From assembly GCA_903859815.1 (NCBI GenBank), contig CAIOOA010000262.1:1-41392 (forward strand): a stretch of 41,392 bases of DNA, given 5' to 3'. The notes below the pieces were generated by a model. It made no database searches and had not been told where the DNA came from. It saw nothing but the letters and a program-made list of their open reading frames with translations. The position numbers and the translations under genes were made by a program. Positions 34,154 through 41,392 of the stretch are shown one piece after another; position 1 is the first letter of the stretch, and the number at the start of each line of letters is the position of its first letter. The stretch comes from an uncultured Methylococcaceae bacterium (GTDB lineage Bacteria > Pseudomonadota > Gammaproteobacteria > Methylococcales > Methylococcaceae).

Positions 34154-35247
34154 GCTTCAACACCACAGAAACGATTCAACGGCTCTGGGAAACCTTCCTC
34201 CGCGAACAACTCGCCGCCCTGCCGCCTGAGGATAGGCAACAATATGAGCAGCAGTTCGAAGACCGCTTCGGCGATTTGCTGAAAAGTGCGGCCAACGGCA
34301 CGCCCGGTGGCGATGGGTTCCTCGACCTCATCGGCTTCGGTGGCAAGGGTCCGGTGGATTTCGGTGAGATGTCTTATCCTTATATCCAACCGGATTTCGA
34401 TGATTCGGTAGTGCCGAGCCAACTCCATGCCGCCGCCGAGCTGTACTACATCTACCAGCATGAGCGCATGAAGATTTTCCAGGTGGTCGAAGTGCTGCTG
34501 CGCCTGTTCCATCAAGGCAGGATGCGCATCCAACGCGGACCCGGTGCGCGAGGACTGTATCTGCTAGAAAAATGGAAACCGCTGCGCTATACCACTCGAC
34601 ACAGGATGGCGGCCTACCGTCGGGCCTTCAATTATGGGACGGCGCAAGCCCCTGCCGGGGCGGTGGTGAACCGCAATTTTCACCGCCAGATGGTCGGCTT
34701 CATGGTGGCATTGGGTCAATACTTCCGCGATTTGTTGATCGGCGAGGTGATCCGGGGCGGACAATTGATCGAACAGCGTCCATTTGGCTCGGTCGCCACG
34801 GTGCAGCGCATCGGCTTGGATTTGCGCTATGCCTTGGACCGTTCCACTTACGGCAATATTTTTTCGCTGACGATGGAAACCGGACATTACCTAAAGCAGG
34901 TGATGCAACTGCTGGATGCGCCCGACATCAAAAAGGCTTTCGATGCCAATACCAAATGGGATGTCGTGGAAATTGTCTCCAGTCGGCATCTAGGCGGTAT
35001 CGCCGAACCTTCGCAACGGGCCAAGATGGCTGAAAGTGGGCGGCGTATCTTGCAATTCATCGCTGACAACGATTTCAAGACGGCGATTGACCCCATCCTG
35101 TTCCAATCCACCGTCCGACCCATGGGTGCCCATGCCGAGGCTTGGGTGGCGGCTTACCGAATGACGCCGGAAGGAAGGGGATTCACCGGGGTGACACCGG
35201 CCTTGCGGAATGTGTTGGGGATACAACAGCAGGCGGCGGCAGTGTGA
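34150..35247 (+). CDS. Helical protein of unknown function
   Basis: This 365-residue protein starts at the ATG overlapping the previous stop. It appears largely helical and rich in aromatic and basic residues (AAELYYIYQHERMKIFQVVE, RFNYGTAQ-like stretches). After an acidic Gly-rich hinge (GGDGFLDLIGFGGKGPVDFG) the main domain runs from about 75 to 350. I see no catalytic motif. The strong coupling to the coiled-coil protein suggests that the two act together. The family is not recognised. Confidence 0.6.
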   Translation: MSFNTTETIQRLWETFLREQLAALPPEDRQQYEQQFEDRFGDLLKSAANGTPGGDGFLDLIGFGGKGPVDFGEMSYPYIQPDFDDSVVPSQLHAAAELYYIYQHERMKIFQVVEVLLRLFHQGRMRIQRGPGARGLYLLEKWKPLRYTTRHRMAAYRRAFNYGTAQAPAGAVVNRNFHRQMVGFMVALGQYFRDLLIGEVIRGGQLIEQRPFGSVATVQRIGLDLRYALDRSTYGNIFSLTMETGHYLKQVMQLLDAPDIKKAFDANTKWDVVEIVSSRHLGGIAEPSQRAKMAESGRRILQFIADNDFKTAIDPILFQSTVRPMGAHAEAWVAAYRMTPEGRGFTGVTPALRNVLGIQQQAAAV

Positions 35248-35381
35248 CGACAGAGACAATCAGCCTATTTAAGGTATGACAATTTGGCTATATAAGTTCC
35301 TTTCGTTAAGCCGATAACCAACAACACGCCCTAGGCAGTTCACTCAATCACTACAATTCGGCAAACTTTTATTTCAAGCGG

Positions 35382-35390
35382 GGAGGAGGG
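35382..35390 (+). promoter_or_regulatory. Ribosome binding site that fixes an ATG start
   Basis: GGAGGAGGG lies 6 bases before ATG 35397 and directly touches the in-frame TTG at 35391, which is too close to be used. It resembles the site in front of the first gene of the locus. Confidence 0.7.
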
Positions 35391-35396
35391 TTGAAC

Positions 35397-35948
35397 ATGG
35401 CACGAGACAGAGTGGATGAGTTCGTCGATGATCTAATGTCGGATTTGCTTTTTGATGGCGATGCCGATTGGGATCTTGCGGTTGCTAGAAACGTCCGTCG
35501 TCGTGGCCGCGCCGCCGCCGTGGTCGGGCCTTATCGGCAAGTAGGCGGACACCATGTCCATCAATCCGCCAGTTATGGCACGGGCGATCCACGCCGAACC
35601 AACCCGCATCACCGCGATGCGCCGGCCATTGCCCATGGGCCGGGTTTCACTCGGGAGCAGCATCGCCGTGCGGACTCCGTCCAAAGACGCTTGAACCGGG
35701 CAATTCTGGGTAGGGGGTTCAGCCCTGATCCTAGCAATCCAGTTTCCGTCACCGCCACGGGTGCAGGTCGGCTCCCCCCCACGCCGAACCCATGGCTGGA
35801 AGATGTGAAAGCTTATTACGGTTTACGGGCATCGCGTCCGGCGGGTTACGACACCCCGGCAAGTGCCTTGGAATTGGTGGAACGCTCCGCGCAAGCACTG
35901 GCAAACCGAAGGGCTAGTCCCCGGAGAATCCCCCCTCATGGACGCTAA
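35397..35948 (+). CDS. Small basic protein with GHH/HH motifs, candidate HNH-type nuclease toxin
   Basis: This 183-residue protein has an acidic N-terminus (DEFVDDLMSDLLFDGDADWD), an Arg-rich stretch, then VGGHHVHQSASYG, NPHHRDAPAIAHG and TREQHRRADSVQRRLNRAI. The GGHHVHQ...HH...PAI...QRRL layout resembles, from memory, the GHH/HHH-type HNH/Endonuclease VII-fold toxin domains of polymorphic toxins. No separate immunity gene is obvious. The acidic leader recalls the two bipolar proteins upstream and may be a shared sorting or assembly signal. The nuclease call is tentative; the histidines could also bind metal for another purpose. Confidence 0.45.
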   Translation: MARDRVDEFVDDLMSDLLFDGDADWDLAVARNVRRRGRAAAVVGPYRQVGGHHVHQSASYGTGDPRRTNPHHRDAPAIAHGPGFTREQHRRADSVQRRLNRAILGRGFSPDPSNPVSVTATGAGRLPPTPNPWLEDVKAYYGLRASRPAGYDTPASALELVERSAQALANRRASPRRIPPHGR

Positions 35949-35989
35949 TTTCACAAGGAATCATAAAGATTCAGCGATGGATTAATGCT

Positions 35990-36820
35990 ATGAACCCAAT
36001 GTTAGCCGACCTTTCCATTGCCCTGAATTATAAACGCAGCGTCTGTGTGATGGACCCCTTTTTGGCTTTTTCCCGCTACGGGATTCCGCTAGTCAAGGGC
36101 TTGGGCGAGGTAATGGAGCTTTGGGTTGCGCGGGAGCATTGGCATATTCTAGACAACACTGACTATTACATGCGCCAACAAAAATTGATGTCGACCGATC
36201 AATCGCAGGCAGTTGCAAGAATGTGGCCCGAGTGTCAAACCTTAGCGGACTGGGAGAAGCTGCGGGCGGAGACCGACCCTGCCACCTTAAAATTATTTTG
36301 GGTCGGCGATGGCCCCGGAGAGTCCATGCTTCCCCCTCATTTTGGCGGGTCACTGGTATGGCGTTTCGAGGCGCTGGCCAGTTCCTTGGATCGTCATTTG
36401 ACATCACGGGATGCATTGTTTACCTCATTTCGGGATGCCGTAGCCTTGTCGGTGGCGCTGCCTTCGGCGATGATCCTGACTCAAATAGACGGTTCAACTG
36501 AATCTCCTCCTATGATTTGTCAATCCATCAAGGATTGGAGCTTCGATTACAGGGAAGTTGAGGACGACGAATGGCTGCGCTTGGAGCGGGATTTGCTTCG
36601 CCAGCAACTGGTTGGGGCGGGCATCGCCAAATTGCGTTGGTTAGGCTTACGTTTGGCGGTAGTGCATGTGGTCGCGCCGTTTGAAGTGACGCTGAAACAA
36701 CCGCCTGAAATTCCCTCCACTCTTTACGAAAACGAAACGATTATGTTGGATGAAGTGAGTTACACGCCCAGTGAAGCCGACTATTGGCAAGGCACAACGG
36801 CCTTTTGGTATCCCTTATAA
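35990..36820 (+). CDS. Unrecognised 276-residue protein
   Basis: This protein (MNPMLADLSIALNYKRSVCV, ... KDWSFDYREVEDDEWLRLER) is of mixed composition without signal peptide or membrane segment. The start is a PIN- or nuclease-like guess at best (VCVMDPFLAFSRYGIPLVKG), and I do not assign a family. It ends 12 bases before the DUF4438 gene and shares its strand, so it belongs to the locus. A PIN-like fold would need several conserved acidic residues, which I cannot place with confidence. Confidence 0.5.
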   Translation: MNPMLADLSIALNYKRSVCVMDPFLAFSRYGIPLVKGLGEVMELWVAREHWHILDNTDYYMRQQKLMSTDQSQAVARMWPECQTLADWEKLRAETDPATLKLFWVGDGPGESMLPPHFGGSLVWRFEALASSLDRHLTSRDALFTSFRDAVALSVALPSAMILTQIDGSTESPPMICQSIKDWSFDYREVEDDEWLRLERDLLRQQLVGAGIAKLRWLGLRLAVVHVVAPFEVTLKQPPEIPSTLYENETIMLDEVSYTPSEADYWQGTTAFWYPL

Positions 36821-36832
36821 AGGTTGGTAAAT

Positions 36833-37855
36833 ATGACGAACCGCACTCTCCGTGTCAACCGCAAGGAATTGGTCATAGTCGCCGTATCCGGTCAGATTGC
36901 CCATCCGGTAGGCGGGCCCAGTCCCTATCGCATCGGCAATGACGGTGTACCGAGAGTTCTGCCAGCGACAGGCGGCATCGTCATCAACCATCGCATCGGT
37001 GACCGTTGCGTGGGTTTGGCTGGCGACCACATCGAGCCTGGCGTGGCCTTGCACAATAATCAACGTGAAGTGGTTGGCGCTAGAAACGGACCCAACCGCG
37101 CCTTGATTACCTATGCTTGTGTCGGCAATTCGGCGCGAGTCATCAGCGGGCCTTGTGCGGGTCAACGGGGAATGGTGACCGGCAAACACGGCGGTGTCGA
37201 TCATGTGATTCTGGATTTTCCAACCCAAACATTACAACGGCTCAACATCGGCGACCGCATCCAGATATACAGTTGCGGATTGGGGCTGCGCCTGCTGGAT
37301 TACCCGTCGATTGAAGTTTTCAATTGTTCACCTGGCTTGCTCTCTCGCTGGGGTATCATCGAAGGCAATGGGCAGTTGAAAATCCCAGTGACCCACCTAA
37401 TCCCTTCCCGCGTGATGGGTTCGGGTTTGGGGAAAAACACGGTATGGCGAGGAGACTACGACATTCAATTGTTCGACCCACCGACCCGCCGCCAGTTTCG
37501 TTTGGAAAGCCTGCGCTTTGGCGATATGGTTGCCATACAAGACGCGGACACCCGGTTTGGGCCAAGTTTCCGCCAAGGGTGGACGACTTTTGGGGTCATT
37601 GTCCACGGCGATAGCACGGTTAGCGGTCATGGGCCTGGCGTGGTTCCCTTGTTGAGCGGCCCGGCAGAATTATTGCGCCCAATCAGGAATGGTAATGCCA
37701 ATCTCGCCGAATTATATGCTTTACGCACTCCGGTCAGGCCCAAAGCCTATCTCCCTCTGTCGGGCCGTCAAACCAACTTACCCAGTCATCGTTCAGTGGC
37801 TAATGCCCCTGCAAGGCATATCACAGGGCCGCAAACACGGTTTACAAATAGGTAA
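36833..37855 (+). CDS. DUF4438-domain protein
   Basis: This 340-residue protein matches the DUF4438 family. The typical stretches are GRNGPNRAL-like text near residue 90, CAGQRGMVTGKHGGVDHVIL, WRGDYDIQLFDP, LRFGDMVAIQDADTRFGPSF, WTTFGVIVHGD and SGHGPGVVPLLSG. Members occur in thermophiles and other bacteria and have solved structures but no established function. ATG 36833 is used because AAAGG precedes it by 9 bases; a TTG at 36824 is also in frame. It is the last gene of the co-directional locus. A basic, proline-rich tail of about 35 residues is extra. Confidence 0.8.
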   Translation: MTNRTLRVNRKELVIVAVSGQIAHPVGGPSPYRIGNDGVPRVLPATGGIVINHRIGDRCVGLAGDHIEPGVALHNNQREVVGARNGPNRALITYACVGNSARVISGPCAGQRGMVTGKHGGVDHVILDFPTQTLQRLNIGDRIQIYSCGLGLRLLDYPSIEVFNCSPGLLSRWGIIEGNGQLKIPVTHLIPSRVMGSGLGKNTVWRGDYDIQLFDPPTRRQFRLESLRFGDMVAIQDADTRFGPSFRQGWTTFGVIVHGDSTVSGHGPGVVPLLSGPAELLRPIRNGNANLAELYALRTPVRPKAYLPLSGRQTNLPSHRSVANAPARHITGPQTRFTNR

Positions 37856-38209
37856 TATTCACGATTGAACAAATTTTATCCAGTCAGTAGAATAAACCCC
37901 ATGTTCTAGTACAGCCGGTAATGCGTCGAATAATAGGACTGCCCCGCCTTCCCTTAAGCTGAGGTTCGCCCGTTGTATCGGTATGGATCGCTGAACCCAA
38001 GATACCATGATGGCGGGGTATCGGTGCTTCCAAGCAATCTGGATGCCAGTGGGCCACGCAAATGCAACGGCAAAATCATGCCAAGTATCTTTATTTCCTT
38101 TTCGTGAGGGAGATTTTCTTAACGAATCGGCGTTGTCTGTATACCCTTTATACAGTTCCTACGAGCGATATTTTTTTCCCATTTTCGCAAATAAAACAGG
38201 GGGGTCTTT
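37856..38209. other. Intergenic region between the locus and the LuxR-type gene
   Basis: These 354 bases contain no convincing gene; short frames such as 38007-38222 overlap the regulator start and look like chance. The region holds the palindrome at 38137-38155 and an AGGGGGG ribosome binding site before ATG 38210. Confidence 0.45.
38137..38155. promoter_or_regulatory. Palindrome upstream of the LuxR-type gene, possible operator
   Basis: CTGTATA (38137-38143) and TATACAG (38149-38155) are perfect inverted arms around CCCTT, 54 bases before the ATG. Their TATACA-like halves overlap a plausible promoter -10. An autoregulator or another dimeric factor could bind here. Confidence 0.5.
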
Positions 38210-38665
38210 ATGCAAGGAATAGAAAGCCATTCTGTAGATTCGGCAGCAATGCCGTCTAACTTCGGTCTTTTATGCGGATTCTCCCTGGCAGACAGGGAGT
38301 TTCGCGTTGTTAGAGTCAATCAGATTGAGACTGTCAAGGGTAAGTTTCCCGATGCCGATGAAGCGGACTATGAGGAACTTTGCCGATTTGATGTCAATGG
38401 CGAGCAGTGTGCCATTTTCCACAGGTCGATACGCACAGACCATACTTCCAACGAAGCCATTAATATGCTATCGGCTAGGGAATTGCAAATAGCCACTTTG
38501 GTGGCACAAGGCTGCCCGAATAAACAGATTGCGCATAAACTTCACATTAGCGAATTCACCGTGGCCAGTTATTTACGCCGTATCTTCGCCAAGCTGGGAG
38601 TGGAATCTAGGGCAGCAATGGCCTTCCGTTGCGCATCCCTGATCGGACGGACACGAATCGTTTAA
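38210..38665 (+). CDS. LuxR-type (GerE) transcription regulator
   Basis: This 151-residue protein has a C-terminal LuxR/GerE helix-turn-helix at about 86-140 (LSARELQIATLVAQGCPNKQ, then IAHKLHISEFTVASYLRRIF and KLGVESRAAM). The N-terminal 80 residues do not look like a receiver domain (no Asp phosphorylation pocket seen) and include an acidic stretch. AGGGGGG precedes the ATG. It follows the nine-gene locus on the same strand and might control it, but there is no direct evidence. A short hairpin lies downstream at about 38664-38685. Confidence 0.85.
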   Translation: MQGIESHSVDSAAMPSNFGLLCGFSLADREFRVVRVNQIETVKGKFPDADEADYEELCRFDVNGEQCAIFHRSIRTDHTSNEAINMLSARELQIATLVAQGCPNKQIAHKLHISEFTVASYLRRIFAKLGVESRAAMAFRCASLIGRTRIV

Positions 38666-38787
38666 AGCCATGCTTTTCTATGGTTTCAATTCACAATACC
38701 TTCGCCATCAGCACGAGTGATTTTTGAGATTCGGGCAAGGATGGGTGGTCAGAAAAGGTAGAATGAGGAGTTAACCACAAGGTATTG

Positions 38788-39851
38788 TCAGAAATTCTCG
38801 ATTTTTAATCCTTGTTTCAGCGAACTCCATTCCCTGAACAAGGCGTAGGCAATGGCCAGCAATGTCGGACCTAGGAAAATGCCGAGAATGCCAAAGGCCA
38901 TCACACCACCCAGCACGCCTAGAAACACTAGGATGAAGGGCATGTGGCTCCCCTTGCTGATGAAGTAGGGTTTGAGGACATTATCGACAGCACTCACCAC
39001 CAAGAAACCCCAGAGCGCTATAAACACGGCCCATCCCGTTTCACCTCGCTCAAACAGCCAAATCGCGGCAGGTATCCAGATGAGCGGCGGGCCGATGGGA
39101 ATCAACGAAAGAACGCAGGTCAGGACACCGAGCAGTGGGGCTCCAGGTATGCCAGCGATCAAAAAACCGATGCCTGCCAGGAACCCTTGAGCCAGTGCAG
39201 TGCCAATAATGCCAAAGACGACGCTCTTGACGGTGTCTGCCGCAACAAGGTACAACCCAGGTGCTTGTTTTCCACCGACCCTAGTGAATAAGGCTTCCAG
39301 CTTATTGGATAACGCTGCGCCGTCCCTGTAGAAAAAAAACGCAATGAACACGCTTAGACTGAGGTACAAGATGCCCTTTCCCATGTTTGTCGCACCAAGC
39401 AACACCCAGTCCCTTAGGGGAATGAGGTTTTGCATCAGCTCTTCGGTTAGTTTGGCGTCACTCCTCGCCATCGCCTGCCATCGGTCATGCATGTGCGAAC
39501 CCACGACAGGTAGCTTCGCCACCCACTTAGGTGGTCCAGGTGGCCCTTCACTGAGGAGTGTCCGCAGCATATCAAGCAGCGCGGTAACGTCTTGCGCCAA
39601 ACTGGTTCCGATGAACACCAACGGTGCGATCAGCACAATCGCCACTAGCAATACCATAGAACTGCCGCCAGTGTTTTCCTTCCCACCACGGCCCGTTCGA
39701 TCCGAAAGTAGACCGGCCAAGTGGTAAATGACAGGATCACAGCCCACAAGATCGCCGAGAGAAAGGGGCGCAGCACAATGAAACAACCCATAACCAAGAC
39801 GCTGATCAGGGCGATGGCTACATATCGGTCAATACGGTTTTCAGTAAGCAC
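38788..39851 (-). pseudogene. AI-2E family (PerM/YdiK-like) permease with a one-base frameshift
   Basis: The gene reads from GTG 39851 as DRYVAIALISVLVMGCFIVL then FLSAILWAVILSFTTWPVYF, the usual N-terminus of the AI-2E exporter family. The frame stops at 39645, and the rest (LLVAIVLIAPLVFIGTSLAQ to the end at 38788) continues in the next frame. Adding one base after the T at about 39658 would restore AAVLMVLLVAIVLIAPLVF without a break and give a normal length of about 354 residues. So this is either a recent pseudogene or a sequencing deletion. The C-terminal part has the conserved GAPLLGVLTCVLSLIPIGPP and DNVLKPYFIS. Function in the family varies and the substrate is uncertain. Confidence 0.85.
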
Positions 39852-40061
39852 TATGTTCGTCTCGGGTAATGGAATGCCTGCATGTCTTGCTCAATATGGT
39901 AACGATGTCGGGCTTGTGCTTGGCAATAACTTGGGGGACATCAGGACATAACGACAGTGAATAGGAGAACATAACATCGCTAAGATTTATGTACGATAGC
40001 GCACAGAAAGGATGCGGTGTCTCGTGCGATACTTCCTCGAAACTAAATGTGGAGACTTATC

Positions 40062-41033
40062 ATGACCCTTCCTCTTATCACAACCGATGACGAACTCGGA
40101 GGCGGATGCGCATTGCCAAGCGCCTATCCGTTATCCACACATTCTCACGCAAGCGCAGTCTCGTGGGGTGCCATCTTGGCTGGATCTGCGGGAGGCGCCG
40201 CCCTGTCGCTGATCCTTTTGATATTGGGAACGGGTCTGGAGTTGTCCTCGGTGTCGCCTTGGGCATCCTACGGTGTGAGTGCGACAACCTTCGGTGTATC
40301 GACCATCCTGTGGCTGAGTTTCACCCAATTAGCGGCATCGGGAATGGGCGGTTACCTCGCCGGGAGGCTCAGAACTAGGTGGCTTGCAGTGCCTACGGAC
40401 GAGGTCTACTTTCGCGACACCGCGCACGGTTTCTTGGCTTGGGCCATCGGTTCGCTGGCGACCGCCGCGCTACTCACTTCGGTGATCGGGTCGATTGTCA
40501 GCGGAGGGATTCATGCGGGGGCATCCATGGCCGGGGGCGTCGCCATCGCCACGTCGGTCGGGACCGAGATTGCGAAGCCCAACAGCGACAGTGGCCTGCT
40601 GGGCTATTTTGTAGATTCCCTGTTCCGAAAGGACATTAACGCGGCTGCGAATTCCCAGGCTTCCTACAGAACCGACATCATGCCAGTCGATGCCTTGGGG
40701 TCGCCCACTGCCGGATATTTGTCCGAAGTCGCCCGCATCTTCAATTTCAACCTACGCACCGGTCCTTTGCCCAAGGATGACATCCGACATGTCGGCCAGC
40801 TTGTCGCGCTGCGCACGGGCCTTACACAGCAAGATGCGGAGAAGCGAGTGACTGAAACGTATGCCAAAGTGCAAGCCAAACTGCGCGATGCGGAAACCAC
40901 GGCGAAAGATGCCGCTGACAAAGGTCGCAAGGCTTCCGCTTATGCGGCGTTGTGGTTTTTCATCTCGCTACTCATTGGCGCATTCGTCGCCAGCTTTGCG
41001 GCCACCATCGGTGGTCGGCAACGTGACCTGTAA
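40062..41033 (+). CDS. Multi-pass membrane protein (often annotated PhnA-like) of unknown function
   Basis: This 323-residue protein has several membrane segments: about 35-58 (WGAILAGSAGGAALSLILLI), about 68-90, about 128-165 and a C-terminal one near 295-315 (ALWFFISLLIGAFVASFAAT). The loops are Ala- and Gly-rich; the region 245-290 is a charged helix. Proteins like this are widespread in proteobacteria. GGAGA precedes ATG 40062; a TTG-type frame opens at 40047. A tiny membrane peptide gene follows it by 35 bases and is likely co-transcribed. Confidence 0.7.
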   Translation: MTLPLITTDDELGGGCALPSAYPLSTHSHASAVSWGAILAGSAGGAALSLILLILGTGLELSSVSPWASYGVSATTFGVSTILWLSFTQLAASGMGGYLAGRLRTRWLAVPTDEVYFRDTAHGFLAWAIGSLATAALLTSVIGSIVSGGIHAGASMAGGVAIATSVGTEIAKPNSDSGLLGYFVDSLFRKDINAAANSQASYRTDIMPVDALGSPTAGYLSEVARIFNFNLRTGPLPKDDIRHVGQLVALRTGLTQQDAEKRVTETYAKVQAKLRDAETTAKDAADKGRKASAYAALWFFISLLIGAFVASFAATIGGRQRDL

Positions 41034-41068
41034 TGACCTGCAACCCCCTTAATTGAAGGAGACAATCC

Positions 41069-41143
41069 ATGCGCTCAATACTGTTGTACTTTCTCGGCAT
41101 ACCCATCCCCATCATCATTCTAATTGCATTGTTTGTTCGCTAG
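41069..41143 (+). CDS. 24-residue hydrophobic membrane peptide
   Basis: ATG 41069 opens a 24-codon frame, MRSILLYFLGIPIPIIILIA then LFVR, stopping at 41143. GAAGGAGA ends 8 bases before the ATG, a very good ribosome binding site. The peptide is one membrane helix with an IPIP turn. Very similar tiny proteins (MR..LLYLIGVPIPIIILI type) recur in proteobacteria, from memory, so it is likely a real gene. It lies right after the multi-pass membrane protein gene. The function is unknown. Confidence 0.7.
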   Translation: MRSILLYFLGIPIPIIILIALFVR

Positions 41144-41158
41144 GAATCTGCTGTAGCT

Positions 41159-41227
41159 GTTTCTACCTAAAAAGGCCAATCAAATCCATGGATTGGCCCT
41201 TAATATTCAAGGTTGGTAGGTAGAAAC
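41159..41227. repeat. Nested inverted repeat
   Basis: Outer arms GTTTCTACCT (41159-41168) and AGGTAGAAAC (41218-41227) are perfect complements. Inner arms GGCCAATC (41174-41181) and GATTGGCC (41191-41198) are too. The inner hairpin is a plausible bidirectional terminator for the peptide gene and the IS. The outer arms suggest a small MITE-like or attachment element. Confidence 0.6.
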
Positions 41228-41252
41228 TTTGGTTTTAGAATGGTGATTGACA

Positions 41253-41392
41253 GTATGCCTCCGGCGCATCCACGTAGGCGGCAATATTCCCATTCAGCCA
41301 GCTTCCTGATCCCACTTCAGCGGCAATAATTCGTCGATCCGGCTGTTGGGCCAGGTGGGGAGCTTGTCCAGGGTGTCCTTGAGCCAGGCGGC
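41253..41392 (-). mobile_element. End of an IS66-type insertion sequence (cut by window edge)
   Basis: The last 140 bases look like the terminal end of an IS66-family element: the transposase C-terminus is followed by about 40 bases ending at GTATGCCTCCGGCGCATC near 41253, which may be the terminal inverted repeat. The exact end is a guess, as the other end is not in the window. Confidence 0.55.
41294..41392 (-). CDS. IS66-family transposase (TnpC), C-terminal fragment
   Basis: Read leftward from base 41392, the frame gives AAWLKDTLDKLPTWPNSRID, then ELLPLKWDQEAG and a TGA stop at 41294-41296. The WLKDTLxKLPTxPxxRIDELLPxxW pattern is the characteristic C-terminal segment of IS66 transposases. 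Only 32 residues are in the window; the DDE catalytic domain would lie to the right. It shows that mobile DNA abuts the membrane-peptide gene. Confidence 0.82.
   Translation of the reverse strand, partial: AAWLKDTLDKLPTWPNSRIDELLPLKWDQEAG

Noticed and set aside
30000-35250. Prophage or contractile-injection (eCIS) structural module
   Set aside because: A protease next to scaffold-like proteins made me consider it, but no tail-sheath, baseplate, terminase, portal or AAA+ ATPase motif is visible.
38137-38155. LexA (SOS) box
   Set aside because: The CTGT...ACAG ends match, but the spacer is 11 bases rather than the 8 of the gammaproteobacterial LexA site.

Overview
The window looks like chromosomal DNA of a gammaproteobacterium of moderate G+C. 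The evidence is the bamD gene divergent from rluD-pgeF, the complete sucC/sucD pair, glutamine-dependent nadE, and the general style of the proteins. I cannot name the genus. About half of the window is housekeeping or metabolic genes. The rest is accessory DNA: conflict-type genes, uncharacterised operons, decayed fragments, palindromic repeats and, at the right edge, an IS66-type transposase end.

Layout. Positions 1-135 hold the start of a sirtuin gene cut by the window edge. Next come a TSUP permease and an orphan Phd/YefM-like antitoxin. A leftward block follows (rluD, pgeF, a ZIP metal transporter, a radical SAM protein; 4786 to 1415). A rightward block holds bamD, a PfkB sugar kinase and an RRM/glycine-rich RNA-binding protein (4915-7384), and nadE follows leftward. 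A tightly coupled leftward operon (12633 to 9198) encodes an aspartic protease, a RecQ-like helicase fused to a phosphoribosyltransferase, and a DprA-like protein, joined by two ATGA overlaps. To its right lies an A+T-rich leftward cluster: a coiled-coil protein that seems frameshifted, a 49-residue zinc-ribbon protein, a D12-class adenine methyltransferase and a short HTH-like protein that may be a restriction-enzyme remnant. After an Ig/FN3-like protein and a 12-unit, 21-bp degenerate repeat comes sucC - HhH glycosylase-like gene - sucD, where a DNA-repair-like gene sits inside a TCA-cycle operon. A membrane-anchored Pro/Ala-rich protein and an SDR/thiolase pair follow.

From 22026 to 37855 every recognised gene runs rightward. 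A metallophosphoesterase is followed two bases later by a CHAT (caspase-like) protease. A degraded zone (25751-27757) then carries a fragment resembling the N-terminus of a SNF2 helicase and a REP-like palindrome. After it comes a nine-gene locus (27758-37855) that I cannot match as a whole to any known system: two tandem proteins with strongly acidic N-termini and Arg/Ala-rich C-termini, an HEXXH metalloprotease, three large mostly helical proteins, a small protein with GHH/HH histidine motifs like HNH-type toxins, an unknown protein and a DUF4438 protein. A LuxR-type regulator with a palindrome upstream follows. This locus is the best candidate for an undescribed system.

The right end has an AI-2E-type permease broken by a one-base frameshift, a membrane protein followed by a 24-residue hydrophobic peptide gene, a nested palindrome and the C-terminus of an IS66-type transposase. 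No tRNA, rRNA or CRISPR array was seen.
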